Shown here: piece by piece, positions 1-11,221 of the stretch
How the letters are laid out: each line of letters starts with the position of its first letter
Numbering within the stretch: position 1 is the stretch's first letter
Source of the DNA: Panonychus citri
Taxonomy: Eukaryota > Arthropoda > Arachnida > Trombidiformes > Tetranychidae
NCBI RefSeq assembly: GCF_014898815.1
Contig: NW_026515482.1
Coordinates: forward strand, 1,426,001-1,490,000
DNA: 64,000 bases
Direction: 5' to 3'
Position numbers and translations under genes: made by a program
Notes under the pieces: model-generated
Databases searched by the model: none
Told to the model about the DNA's origin: nothing
Seen by the model: only the letters and a program-made list of their open reading frames with translations

Positions 1-250
1 TACAATCAACACCAAAAACAACAACATCAACAAATAAAAACCACCAACATTAAAATTGACAACAATTAATAGAAAACAAAACTCAATCCTAATTGAAGTT
101 AAATGACAACATTTTCAATCAATATTAAAGTAAATCTTTTAATAATAAATAGTAACTATCATTCCAGTTGAAAATTAATTTCCAATACTAAGTGTTGGCT
201 AATAATCCAGAAAAAGCTTCATGAACAATAAGAAAAACAAGTAAACTGAA
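1..250. repeat. Diverged direct repeat, copy 1 (partner near 4938-5165)
   Basis: This AT-rich stretch can be aligned by eye with 4938-5165. Both contain, in the same order, an AACAATTAATAG word, AAACAAAACTCAATCC, an AATTGAAGTTAAATGACAAC block and an AATTTCCAATAC block. Similarity fades after about 250 bp. Copy 2 lies in the 3' flank of NOP9, so this copy may be the 3' flank of a related gene lying left of the window. No coding potential was seen. Confidence 0.7.
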
Positions 251-506
251 CAAAAAAAACAAAAGAAATTTAATTAACCATCTAATAGATGAAAATAATG
301 CACAATCAATTATCGCAAGTTAATTGTCGATTATAGTTAATTGGTAAACTAATTAGACTCCACGTTTCGAACAGCAGACTCGTATAATTGTTTTTCTAAA
401 TCATCTTGAAATCGGAGTCGGAGGCTTAAAGGCTTTGAAAGAGCCAAATTAGTCGAGATCATAATTGGAACAATTTGATCAACTGATTTGGAACTTTTGT
501 CAAAAG

Positions 507-513
507 AAAAAAA
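507..513 (-). terminator. Pol III terminator of tRNA-Leu
   Basis: A run of seven A on the plus strand, which is T7 on the transcribed strand, lies 4 bp past the discriminator base of the minus-strand tRNA-Leu. This is the expected RNA polymerase III stop signal. Confidence 0.7.
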
Positions 514-517
514 TATT

Positions 518-636
518 TGTCAGCAGTGGGGTTCGAACCCACGCACACATACGTGTACCAGATCGCTCACAATCTCAGAGATGAGATAAGAAGTTAATCT
601 TGAGTCTGGCGCCTTAGACCGCTCGGCCATACTGAC
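518..636 (-). tRNA. tRNA-Leu (anticodon CAA) with intron
   Basis: On the minus strand the acceptor stem starts GTCAGTA and closes with TGCTGAC, followed by discriminator A at 518. The D arm reads GGCCGAGCGGTCTAAGGC. The anticodon stem CCAGA/TCTGG encloses a loop with CAA. A long variable arm and a T arm with GGTTCGAACCC follow, which is typical of class II tRNA-Leu. A 35-nt intron (564-598) interrupts the anticodon loop one base after the anticodon, the standard position for nuclear tRNA introns, and tRNA-Leu(CAA) is a commonly intron-bearing isoacceptor. It would decode UUG. Confidence 0.95.
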
Positions 637-1839
637 GAACTGAAATTCTGTCTCTTATTTTGCATGCAAAACTTGCAAATGATTTTCATCCAAGAATCAG
701 AATAAACAATCAACATTTTCGATGATCAATTAATTTCTAGGAATCTTTTTCACTTCTATTGATGATCTAAATTTGTTCTCTCTCTTTCTCTGAGTTTGTG
801 GTGGTTCTTAAATCGAAATTGAAATGACTAGAACGAAGAAAATTGTATCAACTATTAATATTAATTTCCAAGTTCGACTTGAGTTTTAATCTTATTCTTA
901 TTTTTATGATGAAAGATAATTAACATTAGAACGATGAAATGATGATCCATAATTACGGTTAATGTTACAATTGTTTTTCTTCTTGGTTCTTCAATTGATT
1001 TTCTATTATAGTAAATTAGTTAACTGTGAGAATTATGATTCTGCTCTAATCAGAATAATCGATTAGAATCTCTTTTTTCTTCTTCTTCTCATCTTTGATG
1101 ATAATCAAATCTTAATTTTGATTGATAAAAACGCTGAAATTTTATATATCATATGAATTTTCCCGTTGATCTATTATCTGATACTTGGAAGATAATGATT
1201 ATCATTCCCTGGTGATGATAAGCATGATGATTATGAATCTGTTTGAAACAAAAAACAACAGCAAAGGTAAAAACTACCATGGAAACATAATAAACAAGAA
1301 ATGAAATAATAATCATCATTATCATCATCATCATCGATGATATAAATAAGGTTAAGAAGGTAAATACATAAATTGTTCAGTGTTAGGAATTGACTTGCTG
1401 TTAAATTGTTGTTATATTCAATTAATGGGAAAGTTGCTCATCAATATGCTCGAGTATCTGTATTGAGTTAATTGTTATAATCAAAAGTGTTACAGTTTAA
1501 TATATTGAACAGTTGATCTACTGGAATTATTAAATGACAAGTTTGTAACATTATCCTTGATTGTTGATGATTATCTGTTGATTTTGTTTCTTTATTGTGA
1601 TTCTAATGGGGATGATAATTAATAGGCTACTAAATTGATTGGATTTGGAAGGAGGAGATAATTAACTAATTGGGGTATTGATAATGAATAATTAAAAGCT
1701 TCTGATGTAATGATTTAAAATCTTTTAAAGTGATTTAGTTTATTAGCGATTCTAATTACATTGATCAATTTAAATTTCTCAGTTAAGTTTGTTTACTTGG
1801 TCCTTTTCATCGTGTTAATTGTTTTAACTGTTAATTGTT
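637..1839. other. Intergenic, upstream of NOP9
   Basis: AT-rich DNA between the 5' end of tRNA-Leu and the NOP9 start. It presumably contains the NOP9 promoter and 5' UTR. I see no conserved coding segment, only short TTA/ATC-rich runs; the one open frame here (1149-1334, minus) is low-complexity. Confidence 0.5.
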
Positions 1840-4758
1840 ATGGCTGGAGTTATCTCATTACCTTCACAACCTCCACCACAAACACCACCACCACCACCAC
1901 CACGATCACCACCAATTCCTTGTGAATCAATTGAAAAAGTTGATTATGATGTCGATTATTTCACTCGATTATCCCGACGGATTCAAGATGGATTCAAAGA
2001 TGATATTGATCGAGGTAAGTTTTTTAATTCAGTTATCCCATGAATCCAAATTTAAGTTAATCAATCCACAGAAATTACTACAAGAGGATTGAATTAAATC
2101 GTCATGACAATTATCAATGAGCTCGATTGTCATAATTGATCTGTTTCTATTTAGAGATCGTTGTTAATATTAATCGTACGATAGTTGACTCAAAACAATT
2201 GCTTAATTGTTGGCCAGCAATTTACTTGTTTGTTTGTTGATTGTCTTGATATTTAACTCGATTTGTATTTGCAAGAAAATTATTTCGTATGAAATTAAAT
2301 TGATTTTATTAGATGAAAATATAGAGAGAAGTTGATTAACTTATGATGAGTTGATTTAAATTATATTACGTTGGGTTAATTTGGTTTAAATTGTTACACG
2401 TTCACAGAGGTATTCACGAAAACGATATTACAACAAACCCGTGGTTTAGAATTGAAACTTTCTGGTCACAAATATCCATCGACTTGTATCCAATGGGTCA
2501 TCGAGAATACAACTGATTGTGCCATTATAAAGTCGCTTGCATTGGCCTTTTACCCGAAGGGATTAGATCCAAATTGTTTAACTAATCAACATACAAGTAG
2601 AGTGGTTCAGTTACTCTTGGAAGCGGCATTGAAAATCCTTTCCAATGAGTTTACCTTTAATGGTCATAAAGCCGAGGAACCAACTCGACACGGTAAATGG
2701 ACTGAACAATTTATCGCTGGCTATTCACAATTCATACTTATCCATATGGATAAAATGTTAGCCGATGGTAACGGAACCCATGTCATGATTACCGTTATTG
2801 AAGCTCTTGGTGGAGTTCGTATTGGTCGACATTGGTCTCGAAAGACAATCGGATTTGCACTTAAATCATCAATCAACACGGAACTTGAAAAGGATAATGT
2901 TATCGCCGAGTTACCTGTTAGTTTTACCAAATTGTTGATAAAAATGGCCAAACATTTGATCGTAATTAGACCCGATAGAGATTTAAAAGAGATTATTTTA
3001 GGACGTGGGACAACATTGATCCAGAATTTATTATTCATTCTAAAGGTTCGAATACCTGAAATTTGCCAATATTCAGTTAAACGTTTAGTTTATATTATTT
3101 TCTCAACGGAGGAAAATAAATTTGCCATAACAACCAATTCGGCCTCCGCTTACCTGGTTGAAGCAATAATGCTCGTTTGTTCACAACACCGACTCACCCA
3201 ATTGTGGGACAGGTACTTAAAGGGTAAACTAATGGAGATGTGGAAAGATGATATCGCTAATTTTGTGGTTCAACGATTAATTGATGCGGTTCAAGATATT
3301 AACTTGGTAAATCAACATATTCTTATTACTAATAATATAATCAATTCCATGTCACTTTCTATCACCTTCTCAATGCTCTTTATCTTGATCCTTTTCGAAC
3401 TCTGTTTTTTTATTTTCTCTCTCTCTCTCTCTCTTCTCTCTTTAACATATCGATCAATTAACTAACTATTAACACCATCGAAAATTAATCCACTAGAACA
3501 TTTAATAGAAACAAACACGAGTCAAAGGAAAGAAATAAACAAAGTGACACTTAGCTCGTTATCTTTCCCTGTGGCTCAGTTTCTGTTCATATTTCACATG
3601 GTAAATTTGTTCAATTATCTACCATTAGTATTATCCCTTATTTTCCTCTTGTTTACCTTGTATCACACTTAATTTCTATTGTTAATTGTTAATATTCTTC
3701 TTCTTCTTCTTCTTCATTTATTATTCTTATTCTTATTACACTGGATTAATTATGAATCTTCACTTGTGGTGATACAAATAATTTCTTCAAATCTACTCGA
3801 CAATATTTTCCTTTCTTCAAACTTTTCTTTGTTCGTTGTTATTAATTGATATTTTTCATTTCGCTGATTGTTTATCACTAATTTAGTTCAAGGGTATTTG
3901 TGATGAAATTTTCCCTGAATTGAGAAATGTTTTCTCCTACAATCGAGCTGGAATTGGTGTTTGCCTCGCCAAGGCGAGCATACGATTTACCTCAATGCAA
4001 GAACCTTTCATAAATGTAAGTTATCATTAATAGACCATTATTATTATCAGAGTAAATTGTTTATTTAAGTGTGGTAATTAACTTGTTGATAAATTTGCAT
4101 ATGTAAATTTCATCAAACAATCAAATGTCATTTCTAATGTAAACTGTGAACGTGTCTAAGAATTATGATAATATTGATCATCTTAATGATGATGATCAAA
4201 TATACTTGGATTGGTTATTTGTGACGGATTGATTCAACTCTAATTGTTATCAAATCTTGATTTTTTTTTCTTTCTTTTTCAATTATTATCATTATCCTTA
4301 TTGGATAGGCTTTAATGAGAGCATTTAATTGTGAGGATAAACAAGATCTCTTGGTTCCTTTGATGTTATTTGGTGATTCGAAACATCGTCGATCACTTTG
4401 GCTTCATGGTTCTCTGATGTTACAATACATTTTTCGATACGAAGATCCGTACAAAGTGTCCAAAAGTCTTTTATCTCTTGAGCCACAGCGTTTATTTGAT
4501 ATTTATTCGGATAAAAGTGGAAGTCATGTAATCGATTGTTTTCTTAAATCGGATAATGTTACAGAGAAATTGAAAGCACAATTTAACGAGAAGATTAAAT
4601 CATATTCCATTGAAGAGTTTCCATTTACTGGTAGACGATCCTATTCACGATTCTCTAGAAGTCCCAGAAGAAACGGAGTCAACTATATAAGAAGAAGCAG
4701 CAGATCAAGAAGTCGAAGTCCTCCCTCTAAGCGAATGGTCTCTCCACGTCGAAGATAA
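1840..4758 (+). CDS. NOP9: Nucleolar protein 9 homologue (Pumilio-type RNA-binding), 4 exons
   Basis: Exons 1840-2014, 2408-3306, 3887-4015 and 4309-4758 join in frame to 550 residues. All introns are GT-AG and phases match. NOP9 is a PUF-like helical-repeat protein of the nucleolus needed for early 18S rRNA processing and 40S assembly. The N terminus is proline-rich (about residues 8-26). The helical repeats fill the middle, and a family-typical SGSHVID motif sits near 471-477. The last 40 residues (510-550) form an Arg/Ser-rich tail (RRSYS...SRSRSRSPP) that looks like a nuclear or nucleolar localisation signal. The start is the first in-frame ATG of exon 1. Identity rests on overall repeat pattern and the C-terminal motif from memory. 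Another divergent PUF-like protein is the alternative. Confidence 0.8.
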
Positions 4759-5250
4759 ATTCCATACAAACAATACACACAGAATCACGAATTTCTCCTC
4801 TAATATCTTTAAATTTTTCTCTTTCACTCCCTTGATTTCGTCCATCCAACTTTACAATCTCTCTGAAAGTTCATCTCTTTATATATATAAACACAAATCC
4901 CTCTCAAAATCCACTCTCACACAAAGAAAAAAACATCAATATCAACAAACCATTACAACCAAAACTAAATTGTTGACATACAATTAATAGGAAACAAAAC
5001 TCAATCCCAATTGAAGTTAAATGACAACAATTTCAATCATTATTAAAAAGTGAATCTTTTACTAACAAACAATAATTTTCATTGCAAAAACTAATTTCCA
5101 ATACCAAAGGTAGTCTCATATCCTGATCCAAAAAAACTTCAATTGAAATGAGAAGAAAACAAATTAACGACAAATTCAAATGACCAAAAGTAACAATCAA
5201 ATTGATTCAAAAAACAATTAGTCAACAATTAGCGCACATTTAATAATCTC
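4759..5250. other. NOP9 3' UTR and flank, up to tRNA-Val
   Basis: AC-rich 3' UTR-like sequence followed by repeat copy 2. No gene was seen before the tRNA-Val at 5251. Confidence 0.5.
4938..5165. repeat. Diverged direct repeat, copy 2 (partner 1-250)
   Basis: This is the second copy of the repeat described at 1-250, in the same orientation. It differs by scattered substitutions and small indels. It ends about 85 bp before tRNA-Val, while copy 1 ends about 270 bp before tRNA-Leu. Confidence 0.7.
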
Positions 5251-5323
5251 GGTTCCGTAGTGTAGTGGTTATCACGTTTGCTTCACACGCAAAAGGTCCC
5301 CGGTTCGAACCCGGGCGGAGCCA
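5251..5323 (+). tRNA. tRNA-Val (anticodon CAC)
   Basis: A 73-nt intronless cloverleaf. Acceptor GGTTCCG pairs with CGGAGCC with one T-G wobble, and the discriminator is A. The D arm is TAGTGTAGTGGTTA. The anticodon stem TTTGC/GCAAA holds loop TTCACAC with CAC at 5284-5286. The T arm is CCCGGTTCGAACCCGGG. The sequence closely resembles animal tRNA-Val(CAC), which decodes GUG. Confidence 0.97.
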
Positions 5324-5331
5324 ATCGAAAA

Positions 5332-5337
5332 TTTTTT
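5332..5337 (+). terminator. Pol III terminator of tRNA-Val
   Basis: A T6 run 8 bp after the mature tRNA end, with another T7 run at about 5342. This is the usual RNA polymerase III termination signal. Confidence 0.7.
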
Positions 5338-6932
5338 CGAATTTTTTTCCCCTCTCATTCCGATCGATTTGAAGTTCTAATGATTGAGAAAAGTTTTTGA
5401 TCTCATTGATTCAATTAAAGATCAGAAATAAACTATTAACACATTTATATTGGAAGTCGAGAAAAATTTAATCAATGAGAAACACTTACGATGAACAATC
5501 AAATCGTAAATGTAAACAATTAACTTGTCAGCTATTCTGATTTCTGAAAATTAATCAATGAGAATTTAATTGTAAAATTTGATCGACTTTGGAAATCATC
5601 GTTATTAATACTTCTAAATTGTTGTAACTACGATGGACGATTAATTAATCAATTGGAGGCTCAGTTTGATTTTCAGGTTTGATTGTTGCTACACCTTAGG
5701 TTTTAACGACAATTTAATTGTTAACAATTAAGGAAGAATCAATTGAATGATTGGAATGAAAAAGAAATGGATTAACTTTTGATTCTCATTGTTGATTAGT
5801 GGAACAATTTAATATTATTATTATTAATAAAGGAATTGAATTGAATTAAATTGACTCATCGATTTTATCATTAATGTATCAGGTAACGGGGAATCATTGA
5901 CAATTTATTAATGATGATTATCATTCCCAGTGAAATAAATACATTAATATAATTTAATTGTAGGTCAAAAATTGTATCATCATTAAAGTAAATCAAGCAA
6001 CAACAATAAAATCAATACTTAATTGTATTCATTTGATTAGATGTGAAGACAAATCAATCAAAAAAAGTTAATCTATTGGATATTTAAGATTGAATCATTT
6101 AACAATCAAGTAAATGATGTTAATTGTTAATCGTTAACCTGAATTGTTACATTAAAAGAAGAACCAAAAAAAAATGATTCAGTTTAATTTCACAATAATC
6201 GTTAAATTATTGACAATTTAATTTCCTTTCTAATTGTTGATCATAATTTAATTTTCTCTCTTATCATCTAATTATTATCAACTTTTATCTATCAATATTT
6301 TCGTGTAAATAAATCAATTAAGTGCATCAGTAATTAAGTTAATCATCATCATCAAAGTATCTAAATTTACACTCTAGTTAATCAATCTTATCATCACCAT
6401 TTTAAACTTAATTGTTGACAATCAATTGAATAATCAGCTTAACAAATGATCATCGACAAAAAAAAACAAGGTCAATCAGTTGTCCTTTAATTTGATTGTT
6501 CAATTAACACTAATCAACTGCCAATGATTGCTGGTTAATCAGAGACAATTTTTTAATCACAAATTTTTTACTCAAGAGATTAAGACACAGCAATTAATCA
6601 ACAACCAATCAGGTTAACTAAATCAACGGAAATCAAGGTGAAAACATCAACAGTTTACAAATTGTCGGTTAATTGTTAACCCCTATTCCTTTTAAAGGTG
6701 AAAAGCAATCAAATTAAAATTCGCGAAAAAAAAAAGACTAAACAATTATGATTAATGTGCAGATTTTTAATTACCAAAAATTTTTTTTCTTTATAATTTC
6801 AACATGAAGTTTTTTCCCTCTTTGTTTTGAAGTTTTGCTATAACTTAGATTGTATTTTTTTTTTAATTATTCATATTCATATTATTATTATCATCATATT
6901 AATTTTTCATGTTGGTAAATTTACTTCTTTTT
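5338..6932. other. AT-rich intergenic DNA
   Basis: About 1.6 kb rich in AATTGTTAA-type words. I see no coding segment, RNA gene or element. It lies between tRNA-Val and the 3' end of the convergently oriented LSM14 gene. Confidence 0.5.
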
Positions 6933-7171
6933 CATTGGTTCATATTTGCGTGTTTTTGAAATTCTCTTTTGTTTTGTTGAACTGTTTGAACCAATGAAAT
7001 GAACCATTTAAATTTTTTCTTCTTTGTATTTGTGATAAAACTGATTTGTTTGTTGTTTTTCATTGGTTCATTTGCTTGTTTTTGAAATTCTCTTTGTTTT
7101 GAATTGTTTTGTGTGTCGTACCATTTAATTTTCTTTTCAACTTTGTATTTGTGATAAAACCGATTTGTTTG
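6933..7171. repeat. Two-copy tandem repeat, period about 128 bp, in LSM14 3' UTR
   Basis: The unit starts CATTGGTTCAT at 6933 and again at 7061. It continues with TTTTTGAAATTCTCTTT, an ACCATTTAAATTTT-type segment, and ends TTTGTATTTGTGATAAAAC then GATTTGTTTG. The copies differ by small substitutions and a short insertion. It lies directly after the LSM14 stop codon at 7196 and so probably inside that gene's 3' UTR. Confidence 0.85.
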
Positions 7172-7195
7172 AGTGATGATTGTGTTCATTTTTTT

Positions 7196-9314
7196 TTACC
7201 AGGATACTTCACGGGGTTGATTCACTCGTCGATCACTTGAATTTGAACCATAATTACGTCCACCTCCTAGTCTATGATTATGGTTGAAGTTACGGTTTCC
7301 ATTGTTATAATTCTGCCTTTGGTATCCGGAAAAGCCACCGTTAAATCCTCCTCGTCCACGGTATCCTCCTCTTCTGAAGTTATTAGCAGTTAAACCAAAT
7401 GTTTCAGCATTCATTTTACGTTCTTGCCTCCAGTCTATTCTGCTGACTTTTCTATAAGACACCATATTAAAAGGTAAAAGAAAGTAACAAATAGATGAAA
7501 GTTAGCAAAATACACTGATAAGGTTAAGAATTTTGATACAAAGATTGATTAGCTTACCCTTTACTTCTTTCTAAAGCTTCACAGCTAATTTTATCGAAGA
7601 AAGATTTTGCCTTGTCATAAAATACATATTCTTCGTCTTCCTTTTTCTCATCACCATCTTTTGTAGATTTATCGTCATTATCGACAGGTTGTTGTGGTTG
7701 TTGTTGTAATTGTTGAGGTTGCTGGGATTGTTGAGGTGATTGTGTTGATCCTGTTTCTCCTTCCTTCTTTTCACTGTCCTCTAATTTAACTTTAGACAAT
7801 TTGTTTTCTAATTCTTCAAATTCCTTATTTGCCTTTTCAAAGTCAAAATCATCTTCTATCTTTAGAGAGGTTGTGGGCTTTGTATTACGTTGAATGGGTC
7901 CTCGGTTATACTGAGGTCTAGGTAGCGGGGGAGCTCGTCCCATCATTGGTGGTCCTCTTTTAGGGGGTCCCATGATTTGAGGAGGTGGTGGAGGTGGTCC
8001 TTGTCTACCTCTACCACGGAAATTCATATTACGTACAGATGGAAGAAGTTCTGGTCCAGGAATCATTGGTCTTCGGCCATACTGTGGAGGACCTTGTCGT
8101 CGATCACCCCCCATAACGCCACTAACTCGATAACCATCCCTGTAATTTTGATGGTTTCTCGGATCTCTGTTTTGTAAATGGTTTTTAGAAGCTTTATCAT
8201 CACGATTGTTTTGAACCTTGGGTGGAACCGAATCTGATACAGGACTACGTCTATGGCCACCAGTAGGTGATGAGTTACCTGATCGGAAACCCATAGATGT
8301 TGTAGCCCCACCGAAAGCTGGTACAGCAGGTGGACCACTAGTTACACTGCTTTGACTTCCAGCGGCAGCACTGGTAAATACTGGCATATTGGCGATACTA
8401 CCGACTGGTCGAGATGTTGGCGGTGCAATGGCTGATGTTGAACCAACAGTGATTTGTGATGAAGGTCCATTTAAACCAGTGGAAGGTGCTCCAGTTGACA
8501 AACTAGGTTTGGTAAATGTTGTACTACTACTGGGCATTGATGATTGCTGTAGGTGGAAAATTTTGTGTGAGTGTGAAGAAAAAGGAGAAAAAAACAAAAG
8601 ATTTTAATATCAACAGGTTTCATGGTTTCTAAAAAGCTAAGGCAACCAAAATTCATAATGATTATTGCTTTCTGATATTGCAAAGCCACGTTTTCATTAA
8701 ATTACTCAAACTCATGAACCGGTCATGATGATTTTGGAAATAGAATGAAAAAAAAACAGCTTTTCTCAGAAATCAAAATTAAAATAGGCATTGCCAAAGT
8801 AAAGGCTTAAGATTTTTTTCTTCTAATCTCAACTTACAGCTTGGATTATAGCTGGATCACCCAATGCTTGAGTAATACTTGCTGGGGGAGGATCATCGAC
8901 AATAAGATCTTTAATGTCATTAGCTCTAAATATGATGTATTCAAATATTTCTTCACGTGGAGCTATATATTTATCTACTGGACGATTCTCGGTACCAAAA
9001 GATCGAACTGCAAGAAAAAATAATGTAAGAAAAGTGATTAGTTACATCATGACAACAAAATGAACATGAAAACAAAAAAAAGGAAAGAATGAAAAATAAT
9101 ATAGAATAAACGAGAGAAACATAAGAGAGCGTGAGAGAAAAGTACTATGAGCAAAAGGAAAAGAGGATGATGATGATGAAGATGATCAAATGTGCATACC
9201 TTGTGCAAGAGCAATGGTTGATTCACGGGTGTCAATGGTATATAATACTCCTTCATAGCGAATTTCAGATTTACTAATTAAACTGATTTTAGAACCAATG
9301 TAAGGTGTTGCCAT
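7196..9314 (-). CDS. LSM14: LSM14 / Trailer hitch (Scd6 family) P-body protein, 4 coding exons
   Basis: Exons (minus) 9314-9200, 9007-8838, 8546-7558 and 7451-7196 join in frame to 509 residues. The N-terminal Sm-like domain (about 2-95) reads TPYIGSKISLISKSEIRYEG then YEIIFR-type strands, nearly identical to animal LSM14. A proline/serine-rich linker follows. The DFDF box is at 328-331, the FFD box (SFFDKIS) starts at 410, the TFG box at 442-444 lies in an MNAETFGL context, and RGG/Tyr/Asn-rich tails flank them. These boxes in this order define the family, which binds 4E-T, DDX6 and EDC4-type partners to repress and store mRNA in P-bodies. A splice acceptor at 9358 before the start indicates a 5' UTR intron. 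The gene diverges from ACC. Confidence 0.96.
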
Positions 9315-11221
9315 TTTGAAACTTTTAGATATTCGAAACCGGCTTGGAAACACTTCTCTGCAAAACAAAAGGTGCAAACAGTTAATACAAGAAAAATATG
9401 AAAAAGAATGATGTGCACAAAGAGGGAGAGAGAAAGAGAGAAGAAAAAAGAGAGAAAAGAGAATAGGAAAATAGAGAAAAAAAGAGAATAGAAAGGGGAA
9501 AAAGAGAATAAGATAGAGATGGAGAGACAATGAAAAAAAAGATGGAAACCTTTGAGATTTTGGTAAATTGTCTTTGGAGAGAAAAAAATAAGTGTAACAG
9601 GGAGACCAATTATATCACCTTCTTTTTTTTAAAATAGAGATGAAGCAACAATGATGAATTTGATGTCAATTGATTACAAGTGCTGATAACCAATTAACAT
9701 AAACAGGTAATTAAGAATTTAACCAAGAACACAATAAAATAGTCCTTTATTTTATATTTCCAAGGGATTTTCAACACCGATGAATAGAAACACCAATAGT
9801 TTAAGCGAGCAAAAGACACTGACTGGTAACAGTGAGTGCGAAAGAGAATTGAAAGAAAGAGAGAAAAGAAAGGGGAGAAACAGAGAGAGAAAGAGATTGA
9901 ATAAAGAAAATCAGTAAGAGAGAGAGAGAGAAACAAATGTAAATTATATAATTTGGAGAGAGAGAGAGGAGGAAGAAAAGGACAGAAAGATGAAAGTTGA
10001 AAACAGATAAAATTCTAATAATAATTAAAAGAATTGATTAGATCCTTTAAATACCTGGAGATGAGAAAACAAGATGACCACAAGGTAAGGGAAAAGAAAG
10101 AGATGATCGACAGAAAAGAGAGAGAAAGATAAAGAAAGAGAAAGAGAGAGAGAGAAGAGAAGAAAAAAAATACACACTCAGTAAGTAGAAAAAGAGAGAA
10201 GAAGATAATCACCAAGAAGACACAGACATCGAAAGAGAAGAAAGAAAAACCGAAAGAGAGAGAAAGAAAAAAAAATGAAGGAAGAGAAAAAAGAAAGAAA
10301 AATGTTAACCAAGAAACCGAAAAAGAGACAAATGCAGACAGAGAAGAAGAAAGAGAGAGACCGATGATGATGACAAGAGAAAAAAAGAAAATGGGGGAAG
10401 ACAAAGATAAAAGAAAAAGGGAAAACTATGAATTCATTTCCCTCTTTTACTTTTCTCTTTCTTTTTATCTTCTTCATTCGATCAATTGTTTCCCCTTACG
10501 AAACTCAATCGATTTTCACCTAATCGATTGATTTTCCTTCTCTTTCTTTTTACATTCTGTCTTTTTCTCTTTCTAATTGATCGATAGAAATACGACCCAA
10601 ATCGATTTTCCCATTTTTCGAACAATCGAACTAAAATCGATCCATCGAAGTGATCAGCTCATTTTAGATTTTTGGTTCTCTCTCATCTTATTTATCGGGC
10701 GATTGCCTTTCTGTGTGTTTGTGTCTCTCTCTCTCATTTATTTTCTGTTTTCTTTAATAATATTAGTTTTTCTTTTCATCTCTGGTGTTTATTACAATCA
10801 ATTGGAGAAAACCTTGGCAAATTCTACACAAAATAATCAACTTTGTGACTCTGTTGTTGATTAAATTCTTAATTACCTGTTATTGTCTATTTGACTATTT
10901 TTTACCATTTGTAACCAATTGACATCAAGTTCATCATTTAAATTTGTTGCTTCTATCAATTGATGTGTTGTAATAATTACAGCATTTTTTTCTGTGTTAC
11001 TGGTTTTTTTAATTTATCTTCTTCTTCTTCTTCTTCTTATATTCAGTTATTCTATTAAGAGAGAAAAGGGGGTGATACTGTTGTTCGTTTTTTTTTAATT
11101 TTCTTTTTTCCATTGAAAAGAGAAAAGAATTTCAAGTTCAAAAATATTCTTTTTGTAAACATTTTCATCAAATCTTCTTCTTCTTTTACATACCATCTCT
11201 CCCTGATGATTGATTGAACAA
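9315..11221. promoter_or_regulatory. Divergent promoter interval between LSM14 and ACC
   Basis: About 1.9 kb separates two start codons pointing outwards. It must hold both promoters and 5' UTRs, including an LSM14 5' UTR intron whose acceptor is at 9358. From about 9400 to 10430 the plus strand is almost pure purine (GAGAAA-type). It then switches to pyrimidine-rich DNA up to the ACC start. No separate gene was seen. Confidence 0.6.
9400..10430. repeat. About 1 kb polypurine/polypyrimidine-biased tract
   Basis: The plus strand consists of G and A (GAGAGA, AGAAAG) with sparse interruptions over about 1 kb. Read on the LSM14 strand it is a long CT tract upstream of the coding start. The open frames here (Ser/Phe/Leu-rich on the minus strand) are composition artefacts. 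Confidence 0.8.

Noticed and set aside
9186..10477. Several Ser/Phe/Leu-rich open frames on the minus strand
   Set aside because: They are readings of the polypyrimidine tract upstream of LSM14. The true LSM14 exons lie outside or are only partly overlapped.
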